In this document: positions 52,972-62,776 of the stretch, piece after piece
How positions within the stretch are numbered: position 1 is the stretch's first letter
Layout: each line of letters begins with the position of its first letter
Assembly (NCBI GenBank): GCA_009773055.1
Contig: WOUW01000001.1
Coordinates: 1,810-65,809 of the forward strand
Origin: Paracoccaceae bacterium
GTDB taxonomy: Bacteria > Pseudomonadota > Alphaproteobacteria > Rhodobacterales > Rhodobacteraceae
Reading direction: 5' to 3'
DNA: 64,000 nucleotides
Translations under genes and position numbers: made by a program
The notes under the pieces: generated by a model
What the model was told of the DNA's origin: nothing
What the model saw: the letters and a program-made list of their open reading frames with translations, nothing else
Database searches by the model: none

Positions 52972-54657
52972 GTGGTCGGCAAATTCCTACTCGGCATGGT
53001 TTCGGGCGGCCTGGTGGTCGCGGGCGGGCTGATCATCGGTACCGCGGTGGCCCCGCTGCGGCCCGCGAACAACAACGCTCCAGTGGCCGAGACTGCGACA
53101 GAGACGCCGATCAAGGCTCCTGAAGCGACGGTGGCCGATGCCGGAGCCGCGGTCGAGACCGAGGCCGAGGCTGACACCACGCCCGCCGAGGAGACCGTCG
53201 AGGCCGCCCCCGAACCCGAGGCAGAGCTTGCTCTGGAAGCCCCCGCCGAAGCTGCGGCGGAAGACCTGCCCGACAATCCGCCCGTCGTCGCCGGAGCCGA
53301 AGTTGGCCCGACTGCACCCGAGCCGGCAGCAGCAGCACTGGCCGAACCGGCAGCCCCCGCGCCGACCGAAGTTGCAGCGCCCGAGACGGCGTCCGCCCCT
53401 GCCAAACCCGCCGAGGCGGTTGCGGATGCTGCGGCAACGGCGCCGGAACCTGCGGCACCTGCGCCCAAGGAAGACACCCTGCTGGCCGACGCCGGACCGG
53501 CGGCCGCGACACCCGAAGCGGCCCCCGAACCTGTTGCCCCGGCAGAAGAACCTGCGCCGGTAGAAGTCGACCCGGCGACACAGGCCGAAGCCCCTTTGCC
53601 ACAGACCGCAGCACCCGAGGTCGCCGAGACGACACCGGATGAGCCTGCAGCACCCGCACCAGAGCCAGTGCCTGACGTCGCCCCTGCCGAACCGGTCCCG
53701 GCCGAGGTGACGTTGCCCGAGCCCGAGCCCGAGGTTGCCCCGCCAGTCACGGAGGCCCTGCCGCTACCCGCCGCACCGGAGAGTGGCGCGGACACGATGC
53801 CCGGCACGCAGCCTGATACGATGCCCGGCACGCGCGAGGCTGCGACACCCGGAAAAACCTTCACGCCCGCTCCCGGTCTTGTGGGCGAAGGCGAAGGCCT
53901 TATCATCGGGCGCGGGGCCGAACCGGCCCCAACGGACCCCGCAACGGACCCTGCCGCTGATCCGAATGCCGCCCCCGCGGACGCGCGCCCGATTGCGCTT
54001 TACGCTGCCGCGTTCGAGAACCCTGCCGCAAAGCCGCCGCTGGCGGTCGTGCTGATCGACCGTGGCCAGCCCGATCTTGACCGCGCAGGCCTGGCCGCCC
54101 TGCCCTTCCCTGTGTCCTTCGCGCTGGACCCGCTGGACCCCGCGACACCGGAACGGGCCGCGGTCTACCGCGCAGCGGGCCGCGAAGTGGTGATGCTGGC
54201 CACCGGCATTGCGACCGGCGCGCAGGCTTCGGATGTCGAGGTCGCGTTCCAGTCGATGGAACAGGGCCTGCCCGAAGCAGTTGCCGTGATGGACCTTGCC
54301 GAACCCGCCTTCCAGAACAACCGGGGGCTTGCCAGTGCCGTCGTCCCGATCCTGAAGGCGCAGGGTCGCGGCCTTCTGACCTGGGACGCGGGGCTGAATG
54401 CCGCCGATCAGGTTGCGCGGCGCGAAGACCTTGAGGCGGCGGTGGTGTTCCGCGACCTTGGTGCGGCCGGGGCAGACCGCGTGGCGCTGCGCAGGCTTCT
54501 GGACCGGGCCGTGTTCAAGGCCGGTCAGGATGGCCGGGTCGTCGTCGTGGGCGAGGCTGATCCCGACACCGTGGCAACCTTGCTGGAATGGTCGGTCGAG
54601 GGCAAGGCAGCGACCGTGGCGCTGGCACCTTTGACGGCGGTCCTGAAGATCGACTGA
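52972..54657 (+). CDS. Divergent polysaccharide deacetylase (YibQ-like) with long Ala/Pro/Glu linker
   Basis: 561 residues from a GTG preceded by a perfect AGGAGG. A membrane anchor or uncleaved signal comes first (FLLGMVSGGLVVAGGLIIGT). About 280 residues of low-complexity Ala/Pro/Glu/Thr sequence follow (residues 30-310), with a short duplicated DTMPGT motif. The C-terminal 230 residues are the DUF610 divergent polysaccharide deacetylase domain (PLAVVLIDRGQPDLDRAGLA; LPFPVSFALDPLDP; REVVMLATGI; GRGLLTWDAG). Usual metal ligands of carbohydrate esterase family 4 are not obvious, so enzymatic activity is open. Probably a periplasmic cell-envelope protein. Confidence 0.82.
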   Translation: MVGKFLLGMVSGGLVVAGGLIIGTAVAPLRPANNNAPVAETATETPIKAPEATVADAGAAVETEAEADTTPAEETVEAAPEPEAELALEAPAEAAAEDLPDNPPVVAGAEVGPTAPEPAAAALAEPAAPAPTEVAAPETASAPAKPAEAVADAAATAPEPAAPAPKEDTLLADAGPAAATPEAAPEPVAPAEEPAPVEVDPATQAEAPLPQTAAPEVAETTPDEPAAPAPEPVPDVAPAEPVPAEVTLPEPEPEVAPPVTEALPLPAAPESGADTMPGTQPDTMPGTREAATPGKTFTPAPGLVGEGEGLIIGRGAEPAPTDPATDPAADPNAAPADARPIALYAAAFENPAAKPPLAVVLIDRGQPDLDRAGLAALPFPVSFALDPLDPATPERAAVYRAAGREVVMLATGIATGAQASDVEVAFQSMEQGLPEAVAVMDLAEPAFQNNRGLASAVVPILKAQGRGLLTWDAGLNAADQVARREDLEAAVVFRDLGAAGADRVALRRLLDRAVFKAGQDGRVVVVGEADPDTVATLLEWSVEGKAATVALAPLTAVLKID

Positions 54658-54704
54658 GCCCGATACCGGTCCAGGATTCTTCCAGAAGGATCCTCAGCTC
54701 TGTT

Positions 54705-56213
54705 TCAGCCGTTGCCGCGACCGGCGAAGCGGCCGGCATCCTCGGCCGCGCGGCGAAGCGCGTTCGATTTGTTGACGGTTTCCTGATACTCGGCTTCGGG
54801 GTCACTGTCGTAGACCACGCCTCCGCCCGCCTGGATGTAAAGCTGGTCATCCTTGAGGACAGCCGTCCGCAGCGCAATGCAGAAGTCCATCTCGCCATTG
54901 GCGGCAAAATAGCCGACGCCCCCGCCGTAGACGCCACGCTTTTCGGGCTCCAGCTCGTCGATGATCTCCATCGCGCGGACTTTGGGCGCACCTGACACCG
55001 TGCCCGCGGGCAGGCCGGCCAGCAGGGCCGACAGCGCATCCTCGCCGTCCGCGATCTCGCCCACCACGTTCGAGACGATATGCATGACGTGGCTGTAGCG
55101 TTCGATGATGAAGGTTTCCGTCGGGCGCACGGTGCCGATCTTGGCCACCCGGCCCACGTCGTTGCGCCCAAGGTCGAGAAGCATCAGATGCTCGGCCCGT
55201 TCCTTGGGATCGGCCAAGAGGTCCGCCTCCAAAGCGCGGTCTTCCTCGGGCGTGGCCCCGCGTTTTCGGGTCCCGGCGATGGGGCGCACGGTCACTTCGC
55301 CGTCGCGCAGGCGGACCAGGATTTCGGGGCTGGCCCCGATCACCTGAAACCCGCCGAAGTTGAAGAAGAACATGAAGGGCGAGGGGTTGGTGCGCCGCAA
55401 GCTGCGATAAAGCGCAAAGGGCGGCAGTTCGAACCGCTGCGACCAGCGTTGCGAGGGCACCACCTGAAAGATGTCGCCCGCACGGATGTAGTCCTTGGCC
55501 TTCTCGACTGCCGCCTTGTATCCCGCATGGGTGAAGTTCGACGTGGCCGGCCCGACAGGCGCGACCTCGCCGAAATCTCGCGCGGCCGAGGGAGCCCGGT
55601 CGAGATCGCGCAGGCTGTCCATCACCCGCTCGGCCGCCTGGGCATAGGCCGCACGCGCCGACAGTCCCCCGGCGACCCAGGCCGGTGCCACCACCGTCAC
55701 CTCGCCCTTGACCCCGTCCAGAACCGCCACGACCGACGGTCGGATCAGTTCGGCATCGGGCAGGCCAAGGGGATCGGGGTTCACGTCCGGCAGGTGTTCG
55801 ACCAGCCGGATCATGTCATAGCCGAGATAGCCAAAGAGGCCCGCCGACACGGCAGGCAAGCCTTCCGGCATGTCGATCCGGCATTCTGCCAGAAGGTCGC
55901 GCAGGGTCTGCAAGGGATGGCCGGGCAGGTCGGTAAAGGACTGCCGGTCAAACCGCGCCTCGCGGTTGATCCGGCTTTGGACGCCATGACACTGCCAGAC
56001 GAGGTCGGGCTTCATGCCGACGATGGAGTAGCGCCCGCGGACCTCGCCACCGGTCACCGATTCCAGCATGAACGTGTCGGCGCGCGCGTCGCCCAGTTTC
56101 AGCATCAAGCTGACCGGCGTGTCCAGATCCGCCGCCAGCCGTGCCCAGACGATCTGGTTTTTCCCGGCGTTCCAGCCCGCTTCGAACTCGGCAAAACTCG
56201 GGGACAGCTGCAT
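54705..56213 (-). CDS. trpE: Anthranilate synthase component I
   Basis: Makes anthranilate from chorismate with the TrpG subunit. 502 residues. The N-terminal feedback domain has the LLES-type MLESVTGGEVRGRYSIVGM. The chorismate-binding domain has FQVVPSQRW, SPFMFFFNFG, IGASPEILVRL, IAGTRKRGATPEEDRALEAD, HLMLLDLGRNDVGRVA and GAPKVRAMEIIDELEP. trpG is not fused and not in the window. The start shares one base with the stop of the ppiD-like gene, so the two are coupled. Confidence 0.96.
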   Translation of the reverse strand: MQLSPSFAEFEAGWNAGKNQIVWARLAADLDTPVSLMLKLGDARADTFMLESVTGGEVRGRYSIVGMKPDLVWQCHGVQSRINREARFDRQSFTDLPGHPLQTLRDLLAECRIDMPEGLPAVSAGLFGYLGYDMIRLVEHLPDVNPDPLGLPDAELIRPSVVAVLDGVKGEVTVVAPAWVAGGLSARAAYAQAAERVMDSLRDLDRAPSAARDFGEVAPVGPATSNFTHAGYKAAVEKAKDYIRAGDIFQVVPSQRWSQRFELPPFALYRSLRRTNPSPFMFFFNFGGFQVIGASPEILVRLRDGEVTVRPIAGTRKRGATPEEDRALEADLLADPKERAEHLMLLDLGRNDVGRVAKIGTVRPTETFIIERYSHVMHIVSNVVGEIADGEDALSALLAGLPAGTVSGAPKVRAMEIIDELEPEKRGVYGGGVGYFAANGEMDFCIALRTAVLKDDQLYIQAGGGVVYDSDPEAEYQETVNKSNALRRAAEDAGRFAGRGNG

Positions 56214-58084
56214 CAGGGCAGGCTCGTGTGGACGGCGTTGATCGCGGCCTGATCCAGCGTGATCCCGGCGTTGGCGGTCAGTGCGGCGGTGAAAGCCGCA
56301 AAGGCGTCGCTGGCAATCGCCTGGCCGGCCTGGGCGGTCAGCGCCTCCTGCATTGCAAGCGCATCCTCGCCGGTCGTCGCGGCGGGCAGGATGTTGTCAA
56401 GCCGGACCACGGCGACAAAACCCTCGGCCTCGATCACCTGCACAGCCCCTTCGGCCAGCTTGAACACCTCGGGCAGCAGGGTCTCGGGGGCATCGGCGAC
56501 AAAGCCGTTGCGAGCGGTTTCCGGCGTCACATCGACGATGCCGAAGCTGCCGATCGCCGCCCCGCCCTCGATTTCGGTCTTGATCTGGGCGGCACGCGCG
56601 GTCAGGGCCGCCGCAACCGCGTCCTTGCGCCAGTCCTCGGCAATCTTTTCCTTGGCCTCGTCAAACGGGATCGGCGCGGCGGGCACGATCTCGTCCAGGC
56701 GCAGGGCCACGACGCCGCCATCTTCCAGCACGATGGCCTGCGGAAAGTCACCCGTCTGCACGGCCTCGGCTGCCGTGCGGAAGGCCGGATAGCCTTCAAT
56801 CACGGCGTCGCTTTGCTGGCCCGGCACGAAATCCAGCGTCGCAAGTGCCAGTCCCGCGTCCTTGGACAGATCCTCCAGCGTCGCACCACCAGCCAGAAGA
56901 TCGTCGATCTCTTCCACACGGCCAGCGATCAGCCGGCGTGCGGCATCGGTCTGGAACTCGATGGCCAGCGTCTCGCGCGCGGCCTCGAACGCGGTTTCCT
57001 CGGCGGCCAAGAGCGCGACCACACGGATCAGCGCCGGGCCAAGGTCGGTCTGAACCGGCCCGACGACGTCGCCTTCGGCGGCGGCAAAGACTGCCTCGCC
57101 TGCTGCGCCAAGGTCATCCTTTGCGACATCACCCAGGGCGATGGCATCCAGCGTCAGGCCGCGCTCGGTCACCAGGGTCTCGAACGGGGTTCCGCCGTCA
57201 AGCGCCGCTTTCGCTGCATCCGCCGCCGCCTGATCGGGATAGACCAGCCGTTCCAGGATGCGGCGCTCGGGCACGACGAACTCGTCTATCCGCTGCTGAT
57301 AAAGCTCTTTCAACAGCGCCTCGTCGACCGGCTGGTCCTTGGCAATCGTCTCGGGCAGAAGCGAGGCATAGGTGATCCGCTTGGCTTCGGGTCTGGTGAA
57401 GCGGTCGAGATGGGCGTCGTAATGCGCTTTCAGGTCGGCCTCTGCCGGTTCGGCGACAGGCGCTGGCAGATCTGCCTCGGTCAGCCGCAGCATGGAAAAG
57501 CCCCGCCGCTCGCCCGTCCAGGCAAAAAGCGTGTCGGTCATCGCCTTCGGGGCCGTAAATCCGCCGCCGATCGCGCCCTGCAACAGCTCGCGGCTGATGT
57601 CCCGGCGCAGATTGGTTTCGAACTGGGTTTCGGTCAGGTTGTTGCGGTCCAGGGAAAAACGGTAGGCCTCGCGGTCGAAGGCCCCAGAGGTGCCCTTGAA
57701 ACTGTCCATCCCGGTGATCTCGCTGACGACCACGGCGTCGCCGACCGAAAGGCCGATGCGGGCCGCTTCGTTATCCAGGGCGGCCCGGGTGATCACGGAC
57801 TGAATCACCTGCTTGTCAATCCCGAAGGCCAGGGCTTCCTGTGTCGAGATCTGCTGGCCGAACTGTTGCGACATGGCATTGATCTGGGTCTGCAAGGCGC
57901 GGGCATAGTCGTCGGTGCTGATGTCGATATCGCCGACACTGGCGACCTTGGTCACGCCACCAGAAAAGCTGGTGACGCCAAAGCCGCCCAGTCCCAGGAT
58001 CAGCATGGCCATCAGGCCCCAGACAGCAATCTCTTGCGCCTTGCCGCGCGGGCGCTTGCCTTCTTCGGTCGGGGTCTTGGCCAT
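56213..58084 (-). CDS. ppiD: PpiD/SurA-type peptidyl-prolyl isomerase
   Basis: Membrane-anchored periplasmic folding factor of 623 residues. One N-terminal membrane helix (VWGLMAMLILGLGGFGVTSF) after a positively charged start, a SurA_N-like domain (VGDIDISTDDYARALQTQIN; FGQQISTQEALAFGIDKQVI), and a parvulin-like region in the second half that is degenerate (weak core, DLGPALIRVVALL). The ATG giving MAKTPTEEGKRPRG is chosen; the longer frame has no family likeness. The ppiD-trpE order is one I recall from Rhodobacterales. Confidence 0.88.
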   Translation of the reverse strand: MAKTPTEEGKRPRGKAQEIAVWGLMAMLILGLGGFGVTSFSGGVTKVASVGDIDISTDDYARALQTQINAMSQQFGQQISTQEALAFGIDKQVIQSVITRAALDNEAARIGLSVGDAVVVSEITGMDSFKGTSGAFDREAYRFSLDRNNLTETQFETNLRRDISRELLQGAIGGGFTAPKAMTDTLFAWTGERRGFSMLRLTEADLPAPVAEPAEADLKAHYDAHLDRFTRPEAKRITYASLLPETIAKDQPVDEALLKELYQQRIDEFVVPERRILERLVYPDQAAADAAKAALDGGTPFETLVTERGLTLDAIALGDVAKDDLGAAGEAVFAAAEGDVVGPVQTDLGPALIRVVALLAAEETAFEAARETLAIEFQTDAARRLIAGRVEEIDDLLAGGATLEDLSKDAGLALATLDFVPGQQSDAVIEGYPAFRTAAEAVQTGDFPQAIVLEDGGVVALRLDEIVPAAPIPFDEAKEKIAEDWRKDAVAAALTARAAQIKTEIEGGAAIGSFGIVDVTPETARNGFVADAPETLLPEVFKLAEGAVQVIEAEGFVAVVRLDNILPAATTGEDALAMQEALTAQAGQAIASDAFAAFTAALTANAGITLDQAAINAVHTSLP

Positions 58085-58174
58085 GGTTCTGCCTTCGGGT
58101 TGGTTCTGGCACTGGTGAATAGTGGGAAGGCCACGGGGGGGCAAGGTCAAGATGGCCCGCCGCCTTGTCGTGGG

Positions 58175-59356
58175 TCAGGGCCTGAACGCCGCCAGCCGCC
58201 GGATCACCTCGGCAATGCCGGTCGCATCGACATTGGCAAAGGCGATGCGGATCTGCCGCTTTCCCGCTGCCGAGCCTTCGGGCTGGAACATGGTCCCCGG
58301 CAGCATCAGGAGCGAGGCCTCGGTCACCAGCCGCTTGCACAAGGCATCGGAGGGAATGGCGTCGAAAGGGTGCTCGACATAGGCGAAATAGGCCCCGCAG
58401 CCCAGAAGCCGCCAGCCCGGCAGGGTCTTGAAACCCTCGACCATGGCGCGGCGGCGGGCGAGGATTTCGTCCCGTTCCCCGGCCAGCCACTGCGCAAGGT
58501 TGCGCATCCCCCAAAGCGCGCCGATCTGGCCCAACTGGCTGGGACAGATCGCGACCGTATCAAGGAACTTTTCCACCTCGGCCAGCCGCGTGGCACTGGC
58601 GACCATCGCGCCCACCCGATGCCCGGTCAGCCGGTAGGCCTTGGAGAAGCTGTAAAGCTGAATCAGCGTATCGGCCCAGTCGGGATCGGCAAAAAGGTCA
58701 TGTGGCGCGCCAGTCCGGCTGTCGAAGTCGCGGTAGGTCTCGTCCACGATCAGCGCGAGGCCATGTTCGCGGCAGAGGTCGCGGAATGCGGTCAACGTTT
58801 CCGCCGGGTATTCCACGCCGCCCGGGTTGTTCGGGCTGACCAGCACGATGGCGCGGGTGCGCTCGGTGATCAGCGCAGCCGCCGCATTGGCCGAGGGGAT
58901 CAGCGTTGTGTCGGTCTCCAGCGGCACGGTCTTCACCGACGCCATGTCGAGCCACATCTTGTGATTGAAATACCAGGGTGTCGTGAGGATCACCTCGTCC
59001 CCCGGGCCAGCCAGCGTCGCCATGACCGTGCAGAAGGCCTGGTTGCAGCCCTGGGTGATCGCCACTTGCGACGGCAGAACCGTGCCGCCATAGGTCGCCG
59101 ACCACTGCATCGCGATCTCTTCCCGCAGGGCTGGCAGGCCAAGAACCGGCCCGTAGAGATGGGCTTGCGGGTCATTCAGCGCGGCCTCGGCCAGGGCTTG
59201 CCGCAGGCCAAGCGGCGGGCTGTCCACCGGTGCTGCCTGGCTGACGTTGATCAGCGGGCGGTCGGCGGGAAAGATGACCCCGTCGATCCAGCGTCGCGCC
59301 TCCATCACGGGCGGTGGTTCGGTCGCGGCGAAAGCAGGGTTCAGCGGCAGGGTCAT
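58175..59356 (-). CDS. Class I/II aminotransferase
   Basis: PLP-dependent fold-type I aminotransferase of 393 residues. Motifs: YGPVLGLPALREEIA, ITQGCNQAFCTVMATLAGPG, LVSPNNPGGVEYPAE, ALIVDETYRDF (PLP aspartate) and LYSFSKAYRLTGHRVG (PLP lysine), with RIAFANVD near the end in the place of the substrate-binding arginine. The substrate is not clear (aspartate, aromatic or other). It stands alone between gpt and the ppiD-like gene. Confidence 0.88.
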   Translation of the reverse strand: MTLPLNPAFAATEPPPVMEARRWIDGVIFPADRPLINVSQAAPVDSPPLGLRQALAEAALNDPQAHLYGPVLGLPALREEIAMQWSATYGGTVLPSQVAITQGCNQAFCTVMATLAGPGDEVILTTPWYFNHKMWLDMASVKTVPLETDTTLIPSANAAAALITERTRAIVLVSPNNPGGVEYPAETLTAFRDLCREHGLALIVDETYRDFDSRTGAPHDLFADPDWADTLIQLYSFSKAYRLTGHRVGAMVASATRLAEVEKFLDTVAICPSQLGQIGALWGMRNLAQWLAGERDEILARRRAMVEGFKTLPGWRLLGCGAYFAYVEHPFDAIPSDALCKRLVTEASLLMLPGTMFQPEGSAAGKRQIRIAFANVDATGIAEVIRRLAAFRP

Positions 59357-59439
59357 CGGCAGGTTCCCGGGTCAAAGGACAGGCGCGGAGGTTTCACACC
59401 CCCGCACCCTTGTGAGATATCAGGGCCAGAGCGAAAGGC

Positions 59440-59964
59440 TTAGTCCGCCCCGCGCATCGGCTGGACGTATTGCAGCGCCATGTCCCAGGGGAAGAAGATC
59501 CAGGTGTCCTGGCTGACGGCGGTGATGTAGGTGTCGGCCTGCTTTTCGCCTTCCGGCTTGGCGTAGACGCAGGCAAAATGCGCCTTGGGGTAAAGGCCGC
59601 GGATCAGTTCCAGGGTCTTGCCGCTGTCCACCAGGTCATCGACGATCAGGATGCCCGACCCGTCGCCCATGATATCGGCCTGCGGGGCCTTGATGACCTG
59701 CGCCTCGCGCCGCTTGTCCGCCTTGCCCCCGCCCGAGTGGTAGGACTTGACGGAGATCGAGTCGACGACCCGGATGTCCAGCTCGCGGCTGACGATCATC
59801 GCCGGGACAAGGCCGCCGCGCGTGATCCCGACCACTGCCTTCCAGGTGCCGCCCTCGCCCGGTCCCTTGCCATCCAGCCGCCAGGCCAATGCGCGGGAGT
59901 CGCGGTGAATCTGGTCCCAGCTGACGTGAAATCCCTTTTCATGCGGCAGGCGGTCGGCGGACAT
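59440..59964 (-). CDS. gpt: Xanthine(-guanine) phosphoribosyltransferase
   Basis: Purine salvage enzyme of 174 residues that makes XMP or GMP from xanthine or guanine and PRPP. The PRPP loop is [39 protein letters not shown] is the other phosphate loop; [10 protein letters not shown] is typical of Gpt. The ATG giving [19 protein letters not shown] is chosen over one five codons earlier. Its ATG lies 11 bp past the lysE-family stop. Confidence 0.94.
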   Translation of the reverse strand: MSADRLPHEKGFHVSWDQIHRDSRALAWRLDGKGPGEGGTWKAVVGITRGGLVPAMIVSRELDIRVVDSISVKSYHSGGGKADKRREAQVIKAPQADIMGDGSGILIVDDLVDSGKTLELIRGLYPKAHFACVYAKPEGEKQADTYITAVSQDTWIFFPWDMALQYVQPMRGAD

Positions 59965-59975
59965 GGCGGTCTCCC

Positions 59976-60587
59976 TCAAGTGGCGGCGATCTTGATCCCG
60001 AGCAGGGCAAGAAGTCCCCCGAAGCTGCGGTCGATCACGGTTTTCAGGCTGATGTAGCCAGCGCGGGTCCGGTCAAGCGAGAAGATGCGGGCGACGATGG
60101 TGTTCCAGCCAGTCTCGACCATGAAGAGATAGGCCAGCAAGGCGACCAGCACCCACAGCTCTGTGCCCGGGGGCACGGTGCCAACGAAGATCGCGCTCAA
60201 AAGCACGGCCGGCTTAGGGTTCGCAAGCTGGGTGAACAGGCCAAGCCGGAACGCCGACAGCGCCGACCGGGGCGGAACATCGGTCACCACAGGCAAGGGA
60301 TCGGCGGCGTGACGCCACATGCCGATTGCCATCCACACCAGATAGAGCCCGCCCGCGATCTTGAAAGCCCAAAGCAGGGTCGGAGCAATCTGGAAGACCA
60401 GCGCCAGCCCGCTCAGCGCCAGCGTCGCCCAGAAGACCGCGCCTGCGCCGATTCCAAGCGACAGGAAGAACCCGGTGCGCAACCCTTCCGTCACGCCGGT
60501 CCGCGCCGACATCAGCACAGCAGGGCCGGGGCTCACCGCCCCCATCGTCAAAAGGCCCGCGACGGCCAGGAAGGCCGCAAGCGTCAC
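59976..60587 (-). CDS. LysE/RhtB family amino-acid exporter
   Basis: 203 residues with about six membrane helices ([58 protein letters not shown]). The family motif SPGPAVLM followed by G-x-R-x-G ([13 protein letters not shown]) is intact, as is [21 protein letters not shown] start gives MTLAAF; it overlaps the fabI stop by 4 bases, so the long open frame running across fabI is not the gene. The exported compound is unknown. Confidence 0.9.
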   Translation of the reverse strand: MTLAAFLAVAGLLTMGAVSPGPAVLMSARTGVTEGLRTGFFLSLGIGAGAVFWATLALSGLALVFQIAPTLLWAFKIAGGLYLVWMAIGMWRHAADPLPVVTDVPPRSALSAFRLGLFTQLANPKPAVLLSAIFVGTVPPGTELWVLVALLAYLFMVETGWNTIVARIFSLDRTRAGYISLKTVIDRSFGGLLALLGIKIAAT

Positions 60588-61414
60588 TGTCCGCCCTCTT
60601 TCCGGCCTTGCAGAAGGTCGATGTCGGGGGCCTCGATCGCCTTCATCCCGACGACATGATAGCCCGCATCGACATGCAGGTTTTCGCCCGTGGTCCCCGA
60701 CCCAAGGTCCGACAACAGGTAAAGCGCCGCCTTGCCCACCTCTTCCTGCGTCACGTTGCGCCGCAGGGGTGAGTTCAGCTCGTTCCACTTCATGATATAG
60801 CGGAAATCGCCGATGCCACTGGCCGCAAGCGTCTTGATCGGCCCGGCCGAAATCGCGTTCACCCGGATGCCTTCCTTGCCCAGATCCTCGGCCAGATACT
60901 TGACCGAAGCTTCCAGCCCGGCCTTGGCCACGCCCATCACGTTGTAATGCGGCATGACCTTCTCGGCGCCGTAATAGGTCAGGGTCAGCAGGCTGCCCCC
61001 CGGCCCCATCATCGCCGCTGCCCGCTGGCAGACCGCCGTGAAGGAATAGACCGAGATGTCCATCGCCAGCGCGAACCCGGCCCGCGAGGTATCGACGTAG
61101 CGCCCGCGCAATTCGTTCTTGTCGGCGAACCCGATGGCATGGACCAGAAAGTCCAGTTGCCCCCATTCGGCCTGCAACGCGGAAAAGAGCGCGTCGATGC
61201 TGTCGTCGCTGGCCACGTCGCATTCGAAGAGCTTCGGACTGCCCAGCGTTTCCGCCAGGGGCTCGACGCGTTTCTTCAGCTGTTCGCCCTGATACGAAAA
61301 CGCCAGCTCTGCCCCTTGCGCGGCCACCGCCTGCGCGATGCCCCAGGCGATCGACTTGTCGTTGGCAAGCCCCATGATCAGCCCGCGCTTGCCTTGCATC
61401 AGTCCGGTTGACAT
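60584..61414 (-). CDS. fabI: Enoyl-[acyl-carrier-protein] reductase (NADH)
   Basis: Last reduction in the fatty-acid elongation cycle. 276 residues. FabI-type features: GLANDKSIAWGIAQ, LVHAIGFADKNELRGRYVDT, the catalytic Tyr-x6-Lys in YNVMGVAKAGLEASVKYLA, and SAGPIKTLAASGIGDF. The ATG at MSTGLMQGKRGLIMG is chosen with GGGTCGGGA ahead. Coupled to the LysE-type gene. Confidence 0.96.
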   Translation of the reverse strand: MSTGLMQGKRGLIMGLANDKSIAWGIAQAVAAQGAELAFSYQGEQLKKRVEPLAETLGSPKLFECDVASDDSIDALFSALQAEWGQLDFLVHAIGFADKNELRGRYVDTSRAGFALAMDISVYSFTAVCQRAAAMMGPGGSLLTLTYYGAEKVMPHYNVMGVAKAGLEASVKYLAEDLGKEGIRVNAISAGPIKTLAASGIGDFRYIMKWNELNSPLRRNVTQEEVGKAALYLLSDLGSGTTGENLHVDAGYHVVGMKAIEAPDIDLLQGRKEGGQ

Positions 61415-61508
61415 TCCCGACCCCTCGCCCACTTTTCATTGACACAGACGTGTAGGCGAAGCGGGGCCGCCCTTCAAGGCAGTCCGCGCTCAGCGGCAAG
61501 GAGCATCC

Positions 61509-62126
61509 ATGGACCGGTCAGGTATCTTCGCGGGCGACGACCCTTTTGCAATCGCGCGCGCCTGGCTGGTCGAGGCCGAGGCGCAGGAGCCGAACGATCC
61601 CAACGCCATCGCCCTGGCCACGGTCGATCCTGACGGGTTGCCCAATGTCCGCATGGTTCTTCTGAAAGACATCGAGGTTGGCGGCAAAGGCGGGGGGGCC
61701 TTCGTCTTTTACACCAACTACGACTCGCAGAAGGGGCAAGAGATCGCGGCCTCGGGCAAGGCGGCTTTCGTGCTGCACTGGAAATCCCTGCGCCGTCAGA
61801 TCCGGGTGCGCGGCACAGTCACGCGCGAAGACGGGCCGCAGGCCGACGCCTATTTCGCCAGCCGCAGCCTGAAATCCCGCCTGGGGGCCTGGGCCAGCCA
61901 ACAGTCACAGCCGCTCTCGTCGCGTGAGGCACTGATGGCAGAAGCCGCCCGCGTTGCCATCGCCAAGGGGCCGAATCCGCCCCGTCCGCCAAACTGGGGC
62001 GGGTTTCGGCTGCATCCGGTCGAGATAGAGTTCTGGGCCGACGGCGCATTCCGGTTGCACGACCGTTTCCGATGGAGCAAAACTGACGCTACGGAAGGCT
62101 GGAAGATCGCCCGACTAAATCCGTAA
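61509..62126 (+). CDS. pdxH: Pyridoxamine 5'-phosphate oxidase
   Basis: FMN enzyme making pyridoxal phosphate, 205 residues. FMN/PLP-binding parts: MALATVD-type [80 protein letters not shown], and the C-terminal RLHDRFRW and WKIARLNP. Full length. The SD AAGGAG lies 5 bases before the ATG. Divergent from fabI, with a short shared promoter region. Confidence 0.96.
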   Translation: MDRSGIFAGDDPFAIARAWLVEAEAQEPNDPNAIALATVDPDGLPNVRMVLLKDIEVGGKGGGAFVFYTNYDSQKGQEIAASGKAAFVLHWKSLRRQIRVRGTVTREDGPQADAYFASRSLKSRLGAWASQQSQPLSSREALMAEAARVAIAKGPNPPRPPNWGGFRLHPVEIEFWADGAFRLHDRFRWSKTDATEGWKIARLNP

Positions 62127-62242
62127 GTTGGCCAGACCGCAGACAGTTTTTGTTACTCGATTGTTGAATTGCCCTTGATCCCGGAGGGCTATTTCCGCCA
62201 TCAGTGCGGTCTAGGGCTCATTCTGGGGAGAAGGCTCTGCAA

Positions 62243-62776
62243 ATGACGGACGAAGAAGAGGTCATGCAGCTCGTGCATGGTCGCGTTAAGTGGTTTGATC
62301 CAGCCAAGGGTTTCGGTTTCATCGTTTCTGACCAGACGGATGCCGACATTTTGTTGCACGCCAATGTTCTGCGGAACTTTGGCCAGGGATCTGTCGCCGA
62401 TGGCGCCGGGATCGAAGTGCGCATCCAACGGACGCAGCGCGGGGTCCAGGCGGTCGAAGTGACGCGGATCGACCCGCCGGAAGGTATCGTGCTGCCGTTC
62501 GGCGAGGACGCGGCCCAGATGGTCAGCGCCGATATTCTTGCACTGGAAATGGAACCTGCGCGGGTCAAATGGTTCGACAAAGGCAAGGGCTTCGGCTTTG
62601 CCAACGTCTTCGGACGGTCCGAGGATGTGTTCATACATGCCGAGGTGCTGCGCGTGTCGGGCTTTGCCGATCTGACAGCGGGCGAGGCCGTGGCCCTGCG
62701 CATCATCGACGGCAAGCGCGGTCGCATGGCCGTGCAGGTTGTTTCCTGGGAATCGGCCAGCCGGGACAAACCGTGA
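62243..62776 (+). CDS. Cold-shock protein with two CSD domains
   Basis: 177 residues carrying two cold-shock domains. Domain 1 (about 8-73) has GRVKWFDPAKGFGFIV and ILLHANVL; domain 2 (about 106-170) has ARVKWFDKGKGFGFANV and VFIHAEVL. Both keep the RNP-like aromatic residues, so it should bind single-stranded nucleic acid. The linker is acidic. Two-domain CSPs are typical of alphaproteobacteria (CspC/CspD-like of Caulobacter). SD GGGGAGAAGG. Its stop overlaps the DUF192 start by 4 bases. Confidence 0.92.
   Translation: MTDEEEVMQLVHGRVKWFDPAKGFGFIVSDQTDADILLHANVLRNFGQGSVADGAGIEVRIQRTQRGVQAVEVTRIDPPEGIVLPFGEDAAQMVSADILALEMEPARVKWFDKGKGFGFANVFGRSEDVFIHAEVLRVSGFADLTAGEAVALRIIDGKRGRMAVQVVSWESASRDKP

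Noticed and set aside
56141-59443. 1100-codon open frame on the plus strand
   Set aside because: It lies antisense to trpE/ppiD/aminotransferase genes with clear motifs. Its translation is Arg/Gly/His-rich without any family likeness, the usual shadow of GC-rich coding DNA.
60588-61499. Long N-terminal extension of the LysE-type exporter
   Set aside because: It overlaps fabI in another frame. The GTG start with a 4-base overlap gives a normal 203-residue exporter.
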